Shown one piece after another: positions 44,098 to 47,045 of a stretch of DNA of 47,045 nt. Numbering within the stretch: the first letter of the stretch is position 1; each line of letters opens with the position of its first letter. The stretch lies in contig NW_003156736.1 in NCBI RefSeq assembly GCF_000003605.2, forward strand, positions 310,837 through 357,881, in the 5' to 3' direction. The notes beneath the pieces were generated by a model. It worked only from the letters and a program-made list of their open reading frames with translations. It did not search any database and was not told where the DNA came from. The position numbers were made by a program, and so were the translations under genes. The stretch is from Saccoglossus kowalevskii. Taxonomy: Eukaryota; Hemichordata; Enteropneusta; Harrimaniidae.

Positions 44098-44514
44098 ACA
44101 GATGGTCTGATTCATCTAGCAAAATGGACCTCTTACTAGTAGTGTATCATGAATTATGTGATACCAGAGATGGTATGATTCATGCAGCCAGAAGAAACAG
44201 CTTTGGATTATGTACTTTCATACCACGGACAAATGAACAAGACATTGAGTATAATCTGCGACTTGAATATCATCAAGAATCCTGTTCTGAAATCAAAACC
44301 ATGTAGAACACATTTATATTTAAACCGATTCTGTCATAACTAAACTAGGCATGTGAAGTTTTTCCTGGCATTGTGTGTGCTGCTCTGTAATTCAAATACA
44401 ATGTGTAAGCAAGAAATGCTTGCAACTCTTGGTCGTAGTAAATACTTTACGATTTCTACATTCTACAAGTCATTGGTTACGTTGAACCCTGAGAAATACT
44501 CAGGTTTTGTTCAA

Positions 44515-44830
44515 TATTAATATTAAAGCACGGTGATCGTCGTGTTGCGCATGTGCGACATTTGTGTTGATCAACATTGATTTTCCCATAATCCAATGCG
44601 CTCTTCAAATGGAAATCACAAGTACGAGGTTTGACCTGGGCACGACTTGCACTGAATACCACCGGTGACACCTTCGATACCTTTCAATCAACTAAAAATT
44701 ATTAAAGCTTCGAAATGTCTGAGTTTATACTCGTTGATCTGCGCAACAGTCAAAGTCGCCATCTTTGTTTATATAAGACCTATATATCTCGCGCATACAT
44801 TCTGATTGGCACTTGCTGCATGTCGCAAAA
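44515..44830. promoter_or_regulatory. CpG-rich promoter-like patch with YY1/TISU and NRF1-like motifs
   Basis: CpGs cluster here in otherwise CpG-poor DNA. TTGCGCATGTGCGACA (about 44546) is a near match to the NRF1 palindrome GCGCANGCGC. On the minus strand TATATAA is followed by CAAAGATGGCGACTTTG (44769-44753), a YY1/TISU-like start element whose ATG opens a 24-codon frame (MATLTVAQINEYKLRHFEAL...). This suggests a minus-strand transcription start near 44.77 kb, but I could not follow it into a gene. Confidence 0.35.
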
Positions 44831-45492
44831 TTGTCATAACTGCATAGCAGTTATTACAATACGTTCTCCAGAAATGGACACAGCATTTTGATCATTTATT
44901 TTATTTTAATTTATCTCATCTCTAACAGCTTTAAAAGTTTGTAATTAGGAAAAATACAGTAAAATCAAAATTTTCACTGGGTTTAATTTTAGCAAATACT
45001 CACTACATTTTTAAAGCCACTGCTTTGTGAAGGAAATATTACATACTACAATTAATAACTGAGTAAAAATCTTGTATTGCTGCTTTATTTTTCAAATTTT
45101 TTTCAGAAATTGACACTTATAGCACTGTTCTCGAACATGTCATTAATTACGACTTACTGTAAATTACCGTACTCACAGAATTCATTATACACAAGCAATC
45201 TTTCAATGCTCTTTTGCAGCAGTTCGAACCAGTCTTCTGCTTACTGCCAAAGTATTGAAAAAAAATTAAAAGAACATTTTGGGACCATCTTTTTCTTTTG
45301 CAGATGCAGCGCCCTCAGTGGTCAACATTGAGTGAAATTCTAACTTCTATTCTAGTGGCTTGTGGCAGTATCATTTATTTCGTTTTTATTTGATTTTTGT
45401 GGTATCCACTAAAATATGCTGAAATAGTCTTGACTGTCGTCTATGTAGATTTACATATAAACAGTATGTATTTAACAATGTCATGTGTATGA

Positions 45493-45667
45493 TACTGTAA
45501 AACCATTTATTTTCACTATTGTAATATTTTGAGCTTATTCACGGGGCTTTAAGTTCACAAATTTGCCAGTAGAACAATTAGTTCTTTTGCATTTTCACCT
45601 CGATTTAAATTAGCGGATTTTATTTGTCAGTGGAAATAGCGAGTGAATAATTAATATATTTACAGTA
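45493..45667. mobile_element. Foldback MITE, family C, intact ends
   Basis: It begins TACTGTAAAACCATTTATTT and ends with AATTAATATATTTACAGTA. It shares the TACTGTAAA terminus and TA border with families A and B but has a different interior (CACGGGGCTTTAAGTTCAC, CCTCGATTTAAATTAGCGG). Confidence 0.83.
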
Positions 45668-47045
45668 CATTCTTGATTTACTTGTGTCGCAGTTGATCCG
45701 GTGTTTGAATGTTTTGTAATTATTGGGGCAATGTATGGAAGGTTGTGTTAAGTTGTGTTGATATGGATTGATAATGCTAAAACATTTCAAAAAATTGACA
45801 TTTGACTTTCCTATATCAGGTTTTCATTATATACAATGGAAGGTTGTCTCTCCCATAATGCATTGCATATATGCTCAGTAACATGTTCAGTGATGCAGAA
45901 TTTGAATTAGGCTTAAACCACCTTAAACAAACATAAACTTGAACATTCAAGTGGCAGGCATTGAACACATCTGTTGGAAGTAATTAAATTAAACCAAAAA
46001 ATTAATTTCACACATATTTTACAAGAGATTTGTATATATTTTGTCAGTTTGAGAGTTATATAATTTATGTTTGGTAACCATTAGCAACCATACAGAACTT
46101 TGATACACGTTTTTTTTCAAGATCTTGATTAATAAATAGCCCACTAAAGTTTCAAATGTGGGGATTGTTTGTTAGTCTATATTATAAATGTAAATACAGT
46201 TTAAAATTTGAAAAAAAGACGGATACAATTTTGAGGTTTGTTTAACTCTTTGTACAGATTTTCAGGAGTTATTAAATCATGTTATAAAACATTTATAGAA
46301 TTCTTGTTTATTATTTTTTTGCTATTTTACTCAAGTTGAAAAGATTCATGGTTTTGCAATTAAAATGTTTATTTTGAAGAACTAAAAAAATCGTCCCATC
46401 TTGATTGAAATGTTGTCTCATTTGCATAAATTAATATTCATGAGCAATGAAAAACTTGTCTTCGTGCCAAAATGCTTTTAGATAGCCTGCATGGTAATTG
46501 ACTAATTCCATCATCATGAGATAAAAAAGTGTTTTTTGTGATGTGTTCTTTTTTTAAAACTGAAAGTAACCACAGTTTATTCTTGTGATCATAGCAATTT
46601 ACAAAATTCAGGAAGGATGCAGAAGCATGTTGACATTTCACTCTAGTACTATTGTTCAAATTTGCGCATAATATAATAATAAGTGTTATCAGTGACAAGT
46701 TACTAAATTAGTATGCATTTCGAGAAATCACCATTAGGAGTAATTTTGAACGCAATAAAATCGCATGTAGAACTCACTCCAGCAAGAAACTACTTGCGCC
46801 AATCTGATTAAAATCTGATGTAGTGTACAGGCTTTAATTATTTTGGCTATAAACTTATTTTAATTTAATTTTTTATTACTTTTGTTATTAATGCCTTTTT
46901 ATTTTATTATTATTTTACTTTGATTTTGATTTCATGTTTTTTTTTTGATTCCGCCCTACCTACATCTGATCCGATGCCTACATGTATGTAAGTCCCGTTC
47001 AAATCTTGCCTAAATAACAACCAATCACAGCCCCCCACAAAATAA

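Larger units (their letters stand above)
41986..47045. other. Flank right of HIVEP, no recognised gene
   Basis: AT-rich DNA. It holds a weak two-exon candidate (42319-44097), an A-rich run (about 43305-43360), a CpG-rich promoter-like patch (44515-44830), a family C MITE (45493-45667) and a MITE fragment (about 44955-45010). Open frames at 43281-43499, 45077-45331 and 46438-46698 are AT-driven. From about 45.7 kb to the end I see nothing. Confidence 0.55.

Overview
The window is a piece of a metazoan genome. It has one 8.2 kb coding exon, long AT-rich introns with GT/AG borders, a tRNA-derived SINE, foldback MITEs with TA targets, and no bacterial-style operons. The large gene is a HIVEP/Schnurri transcription factor. 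It keeps the C-terminal zinc-finger triplet that I recall in Drosophila Schnurri but not in vertebrate HIVEP proteins, so the source is most likely a non-vertebrate bilaterian (an invertebrate deuterostome such as a hemichordate, or a lophotrochozoan). I cannot fix the phylum from the sequence.

Left part (about 1-7.2 kb, CpG-rich, minus strand). Five homologous short exons lie in a row, with start codons at 7133, 5969, 4975, 3070 and 2471. Each encodes a start Met, one membrane segment, a linker and a motif of the type [FI]LT-x-WN[LM], and each ends in phase 0 at a consensus splice donor. They match the N-terminal exon of the AIG1/ADTRP (FAR-17a/AIG1-like) membrane hydrolases and all keep the threonine that is the catalytic nucleophile in human AIG1. 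No downstream AIG1-type exon was found between them, so the simplest reading is an array of alternative first exons spliced to a shared body left of base 1, as in the UGT1A or protocadherin loci.

Middle (about 7.1-12.4 kb, CpG-rich). This is the intergenic and promoter region between the minus-strand AIG1-like exons and the plus-strand HIVEP gene. It holds a TATA-type promoter candidate, CRE sites, a YY1-like site and a palindromic kappa-B site 25 bp upstream of the HIVEP start codon. HIVEP coding exon 1 (11107-11146) is only 40 nt and encodes a peptide like the NuRD-binding N-terminus of FOG/SALL/BCL11/ZNF827 proteins.

From about 12.4 kb to the end the DNA is mostly CpG-poor. HIVEP intron 1 (11147-31276, about 20 kb) is full of foldback MITEs, a SINE, a ~400 bp interspersed repeat and one assembly gap. 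Exon 2 (31277-31330) and exon 3 (32202-40426) complete a predicted protein of about 2772 residues; the exon phases agree (1-1). The 3' UTR probably ends just after the AATAAA at 41958 and contains a 333 bp foldback element. The last 5 kb has no gene I recognise, only a weak two-exon candidate and a CpG-rich promoter-like patch at 44.5-44.83 kb.

The pairing itself is informative. From memory, human ADTRP lies head-to-head with HIVEP1 (6p24) and AIG1 head-to-head with HIVEP2 (6q24). The same divergent arrangement here suggests the AIG1/ADTRP-HIVEP pair is older than the vertebrate genome duplications.
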